The notes beneath the pieces are model-generated. The model was given only the letters and a program-made list of their open reading frames with translations, searched no databases and was not told the origin of the DNA. DNA of 64,000 nt from positions 1-64,000 of the forward strand of contig BJUT01000017.1 in the NCBI GenBank assembly GCA_007988745.1. The letters run 5' to 3'. The stretch is from Pseudoalteromonas atlantica. Its GTDB lineage: Bacteria; Pseudomonadota; Gammaproteobacteria; Enterobacterales; Alteromonadaceae. The translations under genes and the position numbers were made by a program. Below are positions 26,955 through 36,424 of the stretch, piece after piece; positions within the stretch are counted from its first letter, which is position 1, and each line of letters opens with the position of its first letter.

Positions 26955-28909
26955 GTGACTACCCTATGCAGCAAAGCCTGTTTGATGAGCCGCCAGCACC
27001 TGCCCAACCGTTAAATACGGTGGAGCTGCTTGACTACTTATTAGATGAAAAACGCATAAGAATGGTAGATGTAAAGCTTGCCTTAATGCTGTGCGATAAC
27101 CAGCAAAACGACGTGTTTTATATAGTGTTATTGCTGTGTTTAGCACAGCAAAGCCAGCATAGCTGTTTAACATTAAAAGAAGTCGACTGGCAAAACCCGT
27201 TTAATTTACGCCAAAGCGACTTTACTAAAACCGAGGGCAATGTACCAAATATTACATCGCCTTTTAACGAAGCTTTTAACTACCTCGATGCGCTTAGCTG
27301 TTTAAGTGCCCATAACAGTGTGGGCGAGGCCAAACCCTTACAGTTATTTAACGAACGGCTTTATTTTGCGCGCCTAGCTGATTATGAGCACACCTTAGCT
27401 ACACGTTTACTTGCGATGAGTGAGCGCCATTTAAATATAAATACCCAGTTACTCAGCCAATTATTAAATGACTACTTTGTTGATAACTCAGCGCTTGCGA
27501 TTGATTGGCAAAAAGTAGCTTGTGCTATTGCCGCAACAAAAGGCTTTAGCGTTATTACGGGCGGGCCAGGGACAGGTAAAACCACCACCGTGACTAAGCT
27601 ATTAGCTATTTTACAGTCGCTTTATAAAAGTGCACCTTTAAGCATTAAACTGGTGGCGCCTACAGGTAAAGCGGCAGCCCGTTTAAGTGAATCAATTTTA
27701 GGTGCAAAAGAGCAACTTAAAAATATTCCTGAGGATATAAAGGCCTTAATTCCCGATAGTGCGCAAACCATTCACCGGCTTCTAGGGGTTAAACCCTTTA
27801 CTAATAAATTTAAGCATAACAGCACCAATCCGCTGCATTTAGATGTACTTATTATTGATGAAGCCAGCATGGTTGATTTATCACTCATGGCTAAATTAAT
27901 AGAAGCACTGCCTGCGCATGCGCGTTTAATATTGCTTGGCGATAAAGACCAACTTGCCTCGGTAGATACCGGCAGTGTAATGAGTGACTTATGCCAAGGG
28001 TTAGCATTGGGTGAAACGCCTAATTACTCGCAAGCACGATGTGATGAGCTCAATACTTTATGTTTTAAAGGAGAGGCTAAATTAGCGGCGCCTGGACATA
28101 GCGAATTTAAACTAGCCGATTGCATTGCATTTTTACAACACAGCTACCGATTTGATGCACAAAGTGGCATTGGCCAGCTTGCGCTGGCGGTTAATACTAA
28201 CCATAACGGTATTTTAAAATACGTAGAGCAACAAAGCACACAAGGGCAATTTAACGATGTTATTTTAGATTATGACTTTGTTGCAAAACCCATAGAAAAA
28301 TTAATAAACAGTGCTGCTAAGCATTACGCTCATTATTTAAATTTAATTGCACAAGGGGCTAGTGTTGCAGATGTTCACGCGGCGTTTTCTCAATATCAAT
28401 TATTAGCCGCCGTGCGTGAGGGTGATTACGGCGTAAATAGCTTAAACAGCCGCATTGAACGCGCACTTGTGCAGCAAGGGTTAATATCGGTAAGCCCCAA
28501 CCAGCGCCATTACAGTGGTATGCCTATTATGGTGAGCCAAAACGATTATCAACTTAAGTTGTTTAATGGGGATATTGGTATTTTAATGCCCGATGAAAGC
28601 GGGCAGTTAAAAGCGTTATTTATTGATGAGCAAAACACGGTTCGGGCGTTTTCACCTGCGCGCCTGCCTGCTCACGATAAAGTGTATGTAATGACCATAC
28701 ATAAATCGCAGGGCTCGGAGTTTAGTTATACGGCTATGGTTTTACCGCCGCTTAAACACGCCAGTATGGGTGTAAATAGGCAGCTGGTGTACACAGGAAT
28801 AACACGTGCTAAAAACACCTTTGAGCTGGTGGCCGATAAAAAAGTACTGCAATTGGCCATGAGCAAAAGCGTATCAAGAGCCTCAGGGTTGTATGAAAGA
28901 CTAAAGTAG
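26951..28909 (+). CDS. recD: RecBCD subunit RecD (5'-3' helicase)
   Basis: The alpha subunit of exonuclease V, 652 aa, the fast 5'-to-3' SF1B motor. It shows Walker A VITGGPGTGKTTTV, APTGKAAARL (motif Ia), LIIDEASMVDL (motif II), LGDKDQLASV (motif III) and the C-terminal TIHKSQGSEF and YTGITRAK (motifs V/VI). The ATG overlaps the recB stop (ATGA). It is the last gene of the recCBD operon; no obvious terminator follows. Confidence 0.95.
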   Translation: MSDYPMQQSLFDEPPAPAQPLNTVELLDYLLDEKRIRMVDVKLALMLCDNQQNDVFYIVLLLCLAQQSQHSCLTLKEVDWQNPFNLRQSDFTKTEGNVPNITSPFNEAFNYLDALSCLSAHNSVGEAKPLQLFNERLYFARLADYEHTLATRLLAMSERHLNINTQLLSQLLNDYFVDNSALAIDWQKVACAIAATKGFSVITGGPGTGKTTTVTKLLAILQSLYKSAPLSIKLVAPTGKAAARLSESILGAKEQLKNIPEDIKALIPDSAQTIHRLLGVKPFTNKFKHNSTNPLHLDVLIIDEASMVDLSLMAKLIEALPAHARLILLGDKDQLASVDTGSVMSDLCQGLALGETPNYSQARCDELNTLCFKGEAKLAAPGHSEFKLADCIAFLQHSYRFDAQSGIGQLALAVNTNHNGILKYVEQQSTQGQFNDVILDYDFVAKPIEKLINSAAKHYAHYLNLIAQGASVADVHAAFSQYQLLAAVREGDYGVNSLNSRIERALVQQGLISVSPNQRHYSGMPIMVSQNDYQLKLFNGDIGILMPDESGQLKALFIDEQNTVRAFSPARLPAHDKVYVMTIHKSQGSEFSYTAMVLPPLKHASMGVNRQLVYTGITRAKNTFELVADKKVLQLAMSKSVSRASGLYERLK

Positions 28910-29604
28910 TTAACTTACTTTACTGATGATTATTTATTCTAATTACCTTTTATAATGTGGGTTAATGCTTTAAAAAATGTAGTAGTAAATTTAATGTTTC
29001 TCGGAATCAGAAAAATAGCGACTTCTATACTTTAATCTTCATAACAGTTTGATGGGCTTAAAATCATTCAAAAATACTGTAGTAATGATTGGTTTGGTTA
29101 TAAGCGCAGCTACTAACGAATTATAATTAACTTAGAAAAAAGGGGTTACGATAAATTATAACTTTGGTGATTTTTAAAAGCGAAATATGAGTTGCATCTA
29201 ATAAGCTGTATAGGGAAACATCTACGGCAATATGTATAACTAACCCGCAGCACTCATTGGAGGCATCTCTAGCTGTGTAAAACTCTTATTTAGAATAAAT
29301 TTTTGTCTGACTATTAACGCAATCACCCTAGCCCAGCATAGCTTACTTAATTAGCAAATTAGTATAAGTTTATACTGAACTTACTCTTTTTATAAAGCCG
29401 GTTTATTTATAAAATTTTTAAGAAAAGTTAGTTTTATACTGCTGTAAGTTTAAAGCAGAGAGAAAATTATTTTATTAATGGTTCTCAAGGTTGTTTATTG
29501 TTATGTTTATATATAATAAATAATAAGAAAAGACTCTATTGAAAGTTAATATTCATTAGGGTATATTTTTCGCTCATTTAATTTATATGGAAATTTATTC
29601 AGTT
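28910..29604. other. Long AT-rich spacer without recognised genes
   Basis: About 700 bases between recD and a lipoprotein gene with no convincing reading frame or strong terminator. It contains the second, degenerate copy of the 7901 repeat (about 29338-29368, AGCTTACTTAATTAG...TAGTATAAG). It is more AT-rich than the flanking recCBD genes, which suggests acquired or eroded DNA. Confidence 0.5.
29338..29368. repeat. Intergenic repeat, degenerate copy 2
   Basis: This stretch aligns by eye with 7917-7947 (shared AGCT-ACTTAATTA, then AATT-GT-TAAG) with several substitutions and one base missing. Confidence 0.35.
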
Positions 29605-30003
29605 ATGCTAAAAAAAATTATTATCAGTGTTTTACCCGTACTTGCTCTAGCTGGTTGTGGGTCAACACCGCCGATTCAAGCACAAGAAAAAACTATTGCA
29701 TATCAAGGACAAACTTATGTGTTTGGTGGTCAGTATGATGAGAATCGCAACGAATTACAACTTACTGTAAATGGAGATCCTTTATTGAAAGGGCGCTTTC
29801 CCCCATATACTCCTACACTAAACTTAGCAAGTGACTATCAAGATGTACATATTTCTAGTTATTGTTACTTTGGCTCAGTTTTGAGTAGCAAAGGAGGGGT
29901 TTTTGGTGCAGTGGCTGGTGCAATTCAGTCATCAAACTCAAAGTCTGGCGATAAGTGTGATATTAAAATCGGTGGTGAAACAATAGAAAGCCTATATTTT
30001 TAG
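29605..30003 (+). CDS. Small lipoprotein of unknown function
   Basis: I do not recognise the family. This 132-aa protein has a clear lipoprotein signal: MLKKIIISVLPVLALAGCGS, with lipobox LAGC and Cys18 as the lipidation site. The mature part begins with GSTPPIQAQEKT and contains YQGQTYVFGGQYDENRNE and a Gly-rich GGVFGAVAGAIQSS patch that could be a short hydrophobic turn, plus two further Cys (SSYCYF, GDKCDI) that could pair in the periplasm. The frame is open from an ATG at 29587, but the start at 29605 gives a proper signal peptide. It is isolated between AT-rich spacers. Confidence 0.72.
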   Translation: MLKKIIISVLPVLALAGCGSTPPIQAQEKTIAYQGQTYVFGGQYDENRNELQLTVNGDPLLKGRFPPYTPTLNLASDYQDVHISSYCYFGSVLSSKGGVFGAVAGAIQSSNSKSGDKCDIKIGGETIESLYF

Positions 30004-30026
30004 TTCAGCTTAAGAATTATCATCTT

Positions 30027-30049
30027 AGATCAAGTGTTCTGCTTGATCT
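30027..30049 (+). terminator. Possible terminator of the lipoprotein gene
   Basis: AGATCAAG (30027-30034) pairs with CTTGATCT (30042-30049); the T-tract is poor. Confidence 0.45.
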
Positions 30050-30468
30050 CTCAACTTAGCATTTCCACTTCGATATTTCCTTCAAAATACAATTTAGATA
30101 GCTTTTATTAATATAAGCTTCTCTTAAAAGAGTAGATTTATTCGTGACTTAGATTACTAGTAAATATTAGTCATTTTAAAAAAGAAAAAATATTTAAGTA
30201 TACATTAATTCATTCACCAAAGTGTTAAAAATAGATGGTAATTCTATTATTATAGAATCGTTACAGTCCTAAATATTGCAATTATTTAAATTTAAGTAAT
30301 TGAATATACAGTCAATATAGATTTAACAGAATTTAAATGATAATAAATTGTTGCATTTTTGAGCGTTGTTCCTAATACTGGTCAATGCATGTGCGCCTGC
30401 ACATGTGTAAATGAATACCTTAAGTACATAGGCATAAAAATAAAACACTGAACACATTAAGGATTTAT
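30050..30468. other. AT-rich spacer with a strong short palindrome upstream of the lipase-like gene
   Basis: No reading frame was found. The notable item is CATGTGC (30388-30394) facing GCACATG (30399-30405), a 7-bp perfect palindrome with a four-base centre, about 65 bases before the lipase-like start. It could be a dimeric repressor/activator site or a 5' leader hairpin. AAGGA lies just before the next ATG. Confidence 0.45.
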
Positions 30469-31518
30469 ATGAACAACTCTAAACGAACACACACACTTAA
30501 ATATCTACTTTTTGCCAGCGCTGCGTTTTTAATGAGCTTTTCTGCACTGAGTAAAGAGCACAAAATTATACTGATCCACGGCTTGCAGGTATCGCAAATA
30601 ACCAATAAGTCGGGCAGCGATGTAATTAACGACGGTGAAACCTATTGGAATAACCGTGCTGATGAACGTATTGATTGGCCTGCCTATGAGCGCATTGAAG
30701 GTAAAATTGCGACCGATTGGGTATGGCCTAAATTAAAGCAAATATCGCGTTCTAACTTATGTGCTGATGGCTGTGTGTTAGTGACGCATTCAACAGGCGA
30801 TTTAGTTGCTCGCCATATTATTGATAACCAAGCTAATTGGCTTGAAAATGCCGGCCTGACACCACTTAATATTGTGGCGACCTTTGATTTAGCGGGAGCA
30901 GGGGGCGGCAGCGAGCTTGCCGATATTGCCGTAAGTGCTTTAACTGGCGCAGCATGGAACTTTGCAGTGGATGCAGCACTCAAATGGTGGTTAGGCAGCG
31001 ATGTAACAGAAGCGGTGGGCGTATTACACGATTTAAAAGTAAATAACGCACGCAAAATTTCGCCGTTTCCAGATGCGCGTACGCCGCGTTTACGTTTTGT
31101 AGCCGATGGTAATGAGTACCTAGGTTTAACGGGCGGGTTTTTAAAAGGTAATGATGATTCGGTGGTGGCATCGCATTCATCGTGTGGAGCAAGCGCGGCT
31201 AAATCGTTTGGTAGTTGTAGTAGCAGTATTGATACTAATGGCCAGTTAAAATCACAAGGCGATGCCGTTAATAGCTTTATGCCGCACCATTATCCAATGA
31301 TGATGAGCGACAGCTACAGCCACAACGAGATCCATAATGCGCAGCGCAAAGGGAATGTCACAATTGCCATGAACAATATAAATGTAGATGGTCAAAATAT
31401 TGGCTTTAACACATTTGATAAAACAACGGGTACTTGGTTTTGGAAAAAACACTACCGCTATATTAAGGATTCAAACACACAAAGTGCCTCGGCACTTATT
31501 TATAGCGTGATCCCTTAA
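30469..31518 (+). CDS. Secreted lipase-like alpha/beta hydrolase
   Basis: This 349-aa exported hydrolase has a signal peptide to about LSK (residue 29) followed at once by the first beta strand KIILIHGLQVSQI (oxyanion HG). The nucleophile elbow is VLVTHSTGDLVARHI, with Ser in HSTGD; the usual last residue of G-x-S-x-G is Asp-neighboured here. Candidate late Asp and His lie in LKGNDDSVVASHSSCG and in PHHYPMMMSDSYSHNEIH. Several Cys (DLCADGC-like pair, SSCGAS, GSCSSS) could form disulfides. It may act on lipids or esters outside the cell. It is followed 87 bases later by a membrane-anchored partner gene, which resembles the lipase/foldase gene order only in layout. Confidence 0.78.
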   Translation: MNNSKRTHTLKYLLFASAAFLMSFSALSKEHKIILIHGLQVSQITNKSGSDVINDGETYWNNRADERIDWPAYERIEGKIATDWVWPKLKQISRSNLCADGCVLVTHSTGDLVARHIIDNQANWLENAGLTPLNIVATFDLAGAGGGSELADIAVSALTGAAWNFAVDAALKWWLGSDVTEAVGVLHDLKVNNARKISPFPDARTPRLRFVADGNEYLGLTGGFLKGNDDSVVASHSSCGASAAKSFGSCSSSIDTNGQLKSQGDAVNSFMPHHYPMMMSDSYSHNEIHNAQRKGNVTIAMNNINVDGQNIGFNTFDKTTGTWFWKKHYRYIKDSNTQSASALIYSVIP

Positions 31519-31522
31519 TAAG

Positions 31523-31586
31523 TACCTAAATTTTATAAACGCGTTAGGTATTAAACGCTAGAGCGTGTAGTTATTTGCTGCACGCT
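31523..31586 (+). other. Two intercistronic hairpins between the lipase-like gene and its partner
   Basis: TACCTAA (31523-31529) pairs with TTAGGTA (31544-31550), and AGCGTG (31562-31567) with CACGCT (31581-31586). Neither has a T run, so read-through into the next gene is expected. Confidence 0.5.
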
Positions 31587-31605
31587 TTGAAAGGATTGAT
31601 GCAAC

Positions 31606-32673
31606 ATGAAAAAGTTTTACATTGGTGCCGCTGTAGTCAGTATTGCGATGTTTTTACTGTGGTTTACAAATAAAAATGAAGTTAAAACGCTTGAGCCTCC
31701 CGCTGCGCTGGCAATAAAAAATAAGACAGATCCAGCAAGCCCAGATAAAAACACGGTAATAACCATTGATGTGCCAAAACAAAAACAGGCAAAAAGCCCT
31801 CCCAAAATACATTATGATCAGCACTTGGCCAGTGCCGCAGAGCATGTGGCAATGCAATACCAAAGCGCACTAAAATACCCGCCTTATTCGCAGCCTTTAA
31901 GCGCACTTGATGAAGACCGTTTAAAGCCTAATCAGTTTTACCCAGTTACAAGCCCCATTGACGATGCGGGTAATGCCCTCGTTGTTAGTTTAGATAAATA
32001 TCGGTTTGTATATCCGCAAGAAATAACCATTAATATTGCTGCGCAAAACCTAGCAGAGGTAAATGTAGCGCTAAGCGATACCGATACTAAAGCCTCAATC
32101 AGTTCAAAAACCACCACAGCTCAGCAGGGTGAAGCTACGGTTAAATTTAAAGCCAGTGAAGACTACCCGCGAAATTTACAGCTATTTGTAGAGGCAAATG
32201 TTGCAGGTAAAAAGGTACCTGCAGTAGCGCAAATACAGTATATGCCACCCAGTGCGACGCTTATTGATTTTGATAATGCCTATGCACAAAACGAAAACAT
32301 GATAGCCACAGCCCATTTAAAAGTACTTAAAAGTGGCTTATATAGAATTAGAGCTAATTTATACAGTGATACGACCCCACTTGCACATTTGGTGACTAAA
32401 AAGAAACTTTCACAAGGCAGTCAAACGGTGGATTTAAAGGCGCATTGGTCGGTATTACCACAAGGGGTGGTTAACATGCGTTTAAGTGACTTTGTGATAG
32501 AGCGCATGTCGCCAAGCCAAGGTGAGCGTAATAGTTTTGGTAGCAGTGAGATTACTGAGTTTGAAATTACAGATTTTGCCTACGATAGTTTGCAACAGTT
32601 GCCTTATCAAGCAAACGAGCAAGAGCGAATGAGTTTAGAGTTTTTAAAAGGGTTAGCTGATAAAGGCGCTTAG
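31606..32673 (+). CDS. Membrane-anchored periplasmic protein paired with the lipase-like hydrolase
   Basis: I do not recognise the family. The 355-aa protein has one N-terminal TM anchor (about residues 4-20), a low-complexity Lys/Pro linker to about residue 70, and a soluble part that looks beta-rich, possibly two immunoglobulin-like modules (ITINIAAQNLAEVNVALSD around 140, and SGLYRIRANLYSDTTPLAHL around 245). The C-terminus is helical (NEQERMSLEFLKGLADKGA). It follows the secreted hydrolase in the same direction, with AAAGGA ten bases before the ATG. The layout recalls lipase-specific foldases, which are also anchored, but those are helical, so this could be a different kind of assistant, inhibitor or partner. 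Confidence 0.65.
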   Translation: MKKFYIGAAVVSIAMFLLWFTNKNEVKTLEPPAALAIKNKTDPASPDKNTVITIDVPKQKQAKSPPKIHYDQHLASAAEHVAMQYQSALKYPPYSQPLSALDEDRLKPNQFYPVTSPIDDAGNALVVSLDKYRFVYPQEITINIAAQNLAEVNVALSDTDTKASISSKTTTAQQGEATVKFKASEDYPRNLQLFVEANVAGKKVPAVAQIQYMPPSATLIDFDNAYAQNENMIATAHLKVLKSGLYRIRANLYSDTTPLAHLVTKKKLSQGSQTVDLKAHWSVLPQGVVNMRLSDFVIERMSPSQGERNSFGSSEITEFEITDFAYDSLQQLPYQANEQERMSLEFLKGLADKGA

Positions 32674-32688
32674 CAGGATTAATGAGTA

Positions 32689-32713
32689 TAAAAAAAGGGG
32701 CGAGTAGCCCCTT
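32689..32713 (-). terminator. Terminator of ttcA
   Basis: On the minus strand AAGGGGC and GCCCCTT form a 7-bp stem with a five-base loop followed by T7. It lies about 20 bases beyond the ttcA stop. It may also slow plus-strand transcription from the lipase partner. Confidence 0.82.
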
Positions 32714-32732
32714 AACTGTATTTTTAAAACCG

Positions 32733-33650
32733 TTAGCTTAGGTTAATAGTAACCACATCAGCTTGTTGCTGTTGGTTTTCATCTTCATCGCTGACAGGCG
32801 CGTTAGGTATATCTGGTTTATCGAGTGCTATATCGCCGCCATCAATAACGTCGCCGGTTTTTAGGTTTTCAAAGTCAAATAGTTCTGTATCGGCTAAATG
32901 CGAAGGCACCACATTTTGCATTGCAGTAAAAATACTCTCAATACGCCCAGGGTGGTCTTTATTCCACTGCGCTAGCATGTTTTTAGTGTGTTTACGTTGC
33001 AGGTTTTCTTGTGAGCCACATAAGTTACACGGAATAATAGGGTAGCCTTGGCTAAATGCGTATTTACTTATATCGGCTTCTTTACAATAAGCGAGCGGAC
33101 GAATAACCATATGCTCGCCGTTATCGCTCATTAATTTAGCCGGCATGCTTTTAAGTTTACCGCCGTAAAACATGTTTAAAAAGAGTGTTTCGATCATGTC
33201 ATCGCGGTGATGGCCAAGGGCAATTTTAGTTGCGCCCATTTCTTTGGCTGTACGGTACAAAATACCACGACGTAGGCGTGAGCAAAGCGAACACGTGGTT
33301 TTACCCTCAGGGATGATATCGGTAACAATGCTGTAGGTGTCTTCTTCTACAATTTTGTATTCAATATCTTGTTTATCAAGGTACTCAGGTAAAACGTGTT
33401 CAGGAAAGCCTGGTTGTTTTTGATCGAGATTAACAACAAATAAATCAAATTTAATGGGCGCCACACGCTTTAAATGTTTAAGCATATCAAGCATGGTGTA
33501 ACTGTCTTTACCACCCGATAGGCATACCATTATACGGTCGCCTTCTTCTATCATGTTAAAGTCCATGACGGCTTGGCCTGTAAGACGGCGTAAACGCTTT
33601 TGTAGCTTATTTAAGTTGTATTGAGCTTTGGCTTGAGCTGAGTGAGACAC
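32733..33650 (-). CDS. ttcA: tRNA 2-thiocytidine(32) synthetase TtcA
   Basis: Adenylating thiolase that puts sulfur on cytidine 32 of certain tRNAs, 305 aa, cytoplasmic. It shows the PP-loop [12 protein letters not shown] (about residue 45), an iron-sulfur-binding [10 protein letters not shown], and a second CxxC pair in IPCNLCGSQ. The C-terminal tail is acidic and Gln-rich, beyond the usual core. It is a single gene facing away from uspE, with its own terminator. Confidence 0.95.
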   Translation of the reverse strand: MSHSAQAKAQYNLNKLQKRLRRLTGQAVMDFNMIEEGDRIMVCLSGGKDSYTMLDMLKHLKRVAPIKFDLFVVNLDQKQPGFPEHVLPEYLDKQDIEYKIVEEDTYSIVTDIIPEGKTTCSLCSRLRRGILYRTAKEMGATKIALGHHRDDMIETLFLNMFYGGKLKSMPAKLMSDNGEHMVIRPLAYCKEADISKYAFSQGYPIIPCNLCGSQENLQRKHTKNMLAQWNKDHPGRIESIFTAMQNVVPSHLADTELFDFENLKTGDVIDGGDIALDKPDIPNAPVSDEDENQQQQADVVTINLS

Positions 33651-33753
33651 TACGCCCCCTTATAAAACAATGCGGCAAATTATTTGCTGAAAATAAAGTG
33701 GCGTATTATATACCCAAGTACTATGGGGATTAAAGCGCTAGTTAAGGCTTTGT

Positions 33754-34680
33754 TTAACTTTTGGCAAGCGGGCTTACGTAGCCATCAGGTTTTAATGCCA
33801 AGACATCGCAATCAAGGCTATCAATTACGTGCTCGGCAGTGTTGCCAACCAATGCGGCACTGAGCCCCGTGCGCCCTACGGTGCCAATCACCACCAGTTC
33901 GCTATTTAAGCGATTTGCTACATCGGGGATCACATCCTCCGGTAGGCCTTCTTCTATAAAGCATTGCTCATTAGTTAAACTAAAAGTTTTAGCAAGCTCG
34001 TTGGTGGATTCTATGTGGTGTTTTTTTACAGATTCGTTATAAAGCCCAGGGTTAAATTCTGGTATCTCTATGGCAATATTAATGGGGGTAGCAGGGTAGG
34101 CATTAACTAAGTTAAGTTTAGCGTTGGCAAGTTCACATAAAAATTGTGCATCTTTAATAATGCGTTTATTAAGGGCTACATGCTCATCGTTTTCACTAAC
34201 CGCATTGACCGCGGCTAAAATATTACCTTGCTCAGGCCAAGCCATTTCTTTTACAAATAACACAGGTGTGGGGCATTTACGTACTAAGTGCCAGTCGGTA
34301 GGGGTAAAAATAACCGATTTTAGCGCACCATGCTGATGGGTACTTTTAACAACTAAATCATATTCTTGTTCAATAACGGTATTAATAATGGCTTCAAAAG
34401 GGCGGTTATGCCAGACCACCTGGGTGGTGATATTTACATCTGGGTAGGTAGAAATTATATCCTTAAGCCATAATTCTCTATCGTTTATAACGGCTTTTCG
34501 CATTGCTTCGCGCTCTTCAAACGACAACATAGTGGTCATTTCGTAAGAAAAGTCGTAAACAGTCATAAAGGCGGTAATACTGGCGCCTGACTTTTTGGCT
34601 AAATCAATCGAGCGAGCTAAACCGTGATGGTCATCCTTAGTGGGATCAATAACGGCTAAAATACGTTTAATAGTGTTCAT
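33754..34680 (-). CDS. uspE: Universal stress protein UspE
   Basis: This tandem-domain Usp of 308 aa starts MNTIKRILAVIDPTKDDHHGL and carries two Usp folds, with a second-half GTVGRTGLSAALVGNTAEHVI nucleotide-binding-type loop and DCDVLALKPDGY end. In E. coli uspE also sits next to fnr. An FNR-type box lies 74 bases upstream of the start, so it is probably induced at low oxygen. Known UspE roles are in stress survival, motility and aggregation. Confidence 0.92.
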   Translation of the reverse strand: MNTIKRILAVIDPTKDDHHGLARSIDLAKKSGASITAFMTVYDFSYEMTTMLSFEEREAMRKAVINDRELWLKDIISTYPDVNITTQVVWHNRPFEAIINTVIEQEYDLVVKSTHQHGALKSVIFTPTDWHLVRKCPTPVLFVKEMAWPEQGNILAAVNAVSENDEHVALNKRIIKDAQFLCELANAKLNLVNAYPATPINIAIEIPEFNPGLYNESVKKHHIESTNELAKTFSLTNEQCFIEEGLPEDVIPDVANRLNSELVVIGTVGRTGLSAALVGNTAEHVIDSLDCDVLALKPDGYVSPLAKS

Positions 34681-34753
34681 ATGCTACTCCCTTTTTAACT
34701 TACTTTCAGTGTAACGTAAATACACAGCAGTTAAAGGGGTAGCACTCAAATTG

Positions 34754-34767
34754 TTGTTCTAAATCAA
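34754..34767 (-). promoter_or_regulatory. FNR box in front of uspE
   Basis: TTGTTCTAAATCAA matches the FNR consensus TTGAT-N4-ATCAA at nine of ten positions. It lies in the fnr-uspE spacer, 74 bases from the uspE start. Confidence 0.75.
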
Positions 34768-34786
34768 AGTTACAACACCTATTAGC

Positions 34787-35524
34787 TTAGCAAGGCTTAA
34801 TTATTGCTGCCGTTTTGGCCAGTGCGTCACTGTCTAAAATAGTAATAAATTTACCTTCTACCTTTATTAAGTCCGCTTTTTGAAAACGACTTAATAAGCG
34901 GCTGATGGTCTCAACGGTTAGGCCTAAGTAGTTACCTATTTCACCACGAGTCATGGTAAATCTAAACTCTTTACGCGAGAACCCGCGCTCGCCAAAGCGC
35001 TCCGAAAGGTTATAAATAAAGCTCGCTAGGCGCTCTTCTGCCGATTTTTTATTAAGAAGTAGCAGCATTTCTTGATCGTAGGTAATTTCGCTACTCATTA
35101 AACGCATAATTTGTTGGCGAAGTTTGGGTAATTTACCTGCTAACTCATCGAGTGTATCAAACGGGATTTCGCATACCATTGATGTTTCAAGTGCTTGCGA
35201 AAAGCTCTGATGAGCCATTTTACTAATAGCATCAAAGCCGACTAAATCGCCGGCTAAGTGAAAACCGGTAATTTGCTCATCACCTTGTTCAGACAATGTG
35301 TACGATTTAAATGAGCCTGAGCGTACTGCATAAATTGCATTAAGCGCAGCACCGGATTCAAACAAGTAGTCGCCTTTGTGCAGGGGCTTTTTGCGTTCAA
35401 TGATTTCGTCAAGTTTATCCATTTCTTGGCCATTTAACGAAAACGGCAAACACAATTGGCTGATGCTGCAGTTGTTACAGCTAATTGCACAATTACTTTT
35501 AGCGCGACTTTGAGAGAAATCCAT
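34787..35524 (-). CDS. fnr: Oxygen-sensing regulator FNR (EtrA)
   Basis: CRP-family regulator of anaerobic genes, 245 aa. The 4Fe-4S ligands are visible as Cys16-x2-Cys19-x5-Cys25 plus Cys118 (SMVCEI). A cyclic-nucleotide-like beta roll follows, then the HTH with [21 protein letters not shown], whose E-x2-SR contacts the FNR half-site. Oxygen destroys the cluster and switches it off. It is placed between uspE and the cco assembly genes, both with FNR-like sites, so it likely drives the cbb3 oxidase here. Confidence 0.95.
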   Translation of the reverse strand: MDFSQSRAKSNCAISCNNCSISQLCLPFSLNGQEMDKLDEIIERKKPLHKGDYLFESGAALNAIYAVRSGSFKSYTLSEQGDEQITGFHLAGDLVGFDAISKMAHQSFSQALETSMVCEIPFDTLDELAGKLPKLRQQIMRLMSSEITYDQEMLLLLNKKSAEERLASFIYNLSERFGERGFSRKEFRFTMTRGEIGNYLGLTVETISRLLSRFQKADLIKVEGKFITILDSDALAKTAAIIKPC

Positions 35525-35592
35525 AATTTAATCCGTTTTAATTTTTATACACAGCAGTGAAAATAAACCAAGTGGCTTAATGCCGCTGACGA

Positions 35593-36264
35593 TTAATGTA
35601 CTAGTTTGTCGGTGGCAATGATCAACAGGTACACACCATACCAAATTATAATACTGCCTAACACAATTCGCGTCCATGGGTGGTTAATAACACTATTAAG
35701 TTTTTGGGCGGCCAGGCCTAAGGTGATCATGGCCGGAAAGGTGCCAAGCGCAAAGCAAAGCATCACTAGGGCACCATCAAATGCGCTAGGGCTGGTCATT
35801 GCCCATGTGAGCGCTGAATAAACCAAACCACAGGGTAGCCACCCCCACAAAGCGCCGTAACCCAATGCTTTAGCTGTTGAATCTACTGGCATTAAATATT
35901 TATTAAGCTTAACTATATGCTGCCAAATAAGTGTTTTGCCTATTTTTTCAAGCCATTGCAAAGTGGGGCCTAAGCGCATTATATACACGCCTACCAGCAG
36001 CATAAAAATAGCCGCGATGAATGAAAGGGTTACAGAAAAAAACGTATTTTGCTTTGCAAATTGGCTACTTATACCCGCAACGAGTGCGCCAGCCAGCATG
36101 TAGCTACAGGCTCGGCCAAGGTTATAAGCAAATGAATAAATAACAGATTGGCGTTTGTTACTGGCCAATTGCAATGAGCTGGCAATACCACCGCACATGG
36201 CAAGGCAATGTCCGCTACCAATTAAGCCCATTAAAAAGGCGCTGGTGTAAAGTGGGTCAATCAT
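35593..36264 (-). CDS. TauE/SafE-family membrane protein of the cco cluster
   Basis: This inner-membrane protein of 223 aa has about six TM segments and belongs to the sulfite-exporter TauE/SafE-like group that often follows ccoS in gammaproteobacteria. GSGHCLAMCGG near residue 15 contains two Cys and a His that could handle a metal; PCGLVYSALTWAM lies in the second half. The frame is open to 36297, but the ATG at 36264 overlaps ccoS by eight bases and gives a better N-terminus. A role in copper or redox handling for the oxidase is inference from position. Confidence 0.82.
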   Translation of the reverse strand: MIDPLYTSAFLMGLIGSGHCLAMCGGIASSLQLASNKRQSVIYSFAYNLGRACSYMLAGALVAGISSQFAKQNTFFSVTLSFIAAIFMLLVGVYIMRLGPTLQWLEKIGKTLIWQHIVKLNKYLMPVDSTAKALGYGALWGWLPCGLVYSALTWAMTSPSAFDGALVMLCFALGTFPAMITLGLAAQKLNSVINHPWTRIVLGSIIIWYGVYLLIIATDKLVH

Positions 36265-36424
36265 TACTTTTGTTGTGTTGTTCTTTATCATCTTCAAACA
36301 AAATACTATGACCTTGTTTGTTTAAATCAGAGAATTGCTCGCTTTTAACGGCCCAAAAAAACACGCCAATGGCAATAATCACAAATAATATGGCAATCGG
36401 GATTAAAATATAAATTATGCTCAT
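36257..36424 (-). CDS. ccoS: Cbb3 oxidase maturation protein CcoS
   Basis: This 55-aa protein has one TM segment (about residues 3-25) followed by a charged tail including AVKSEQFSDLN and ILFEDD, the typical CcoS layout. CcoS is needed to put cofactors into the cbb3 oxidase. Its ATG overlaps the ccoI stop by four bases (ATGA), and its stop lies inside the next gene. Confidence 0.92.
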   Translation of the reverse strand: MSIIYILIPIAILFVIIAIGVFFWAVKSEQFSDLNKQGHSILFEDDKEQHNKSND

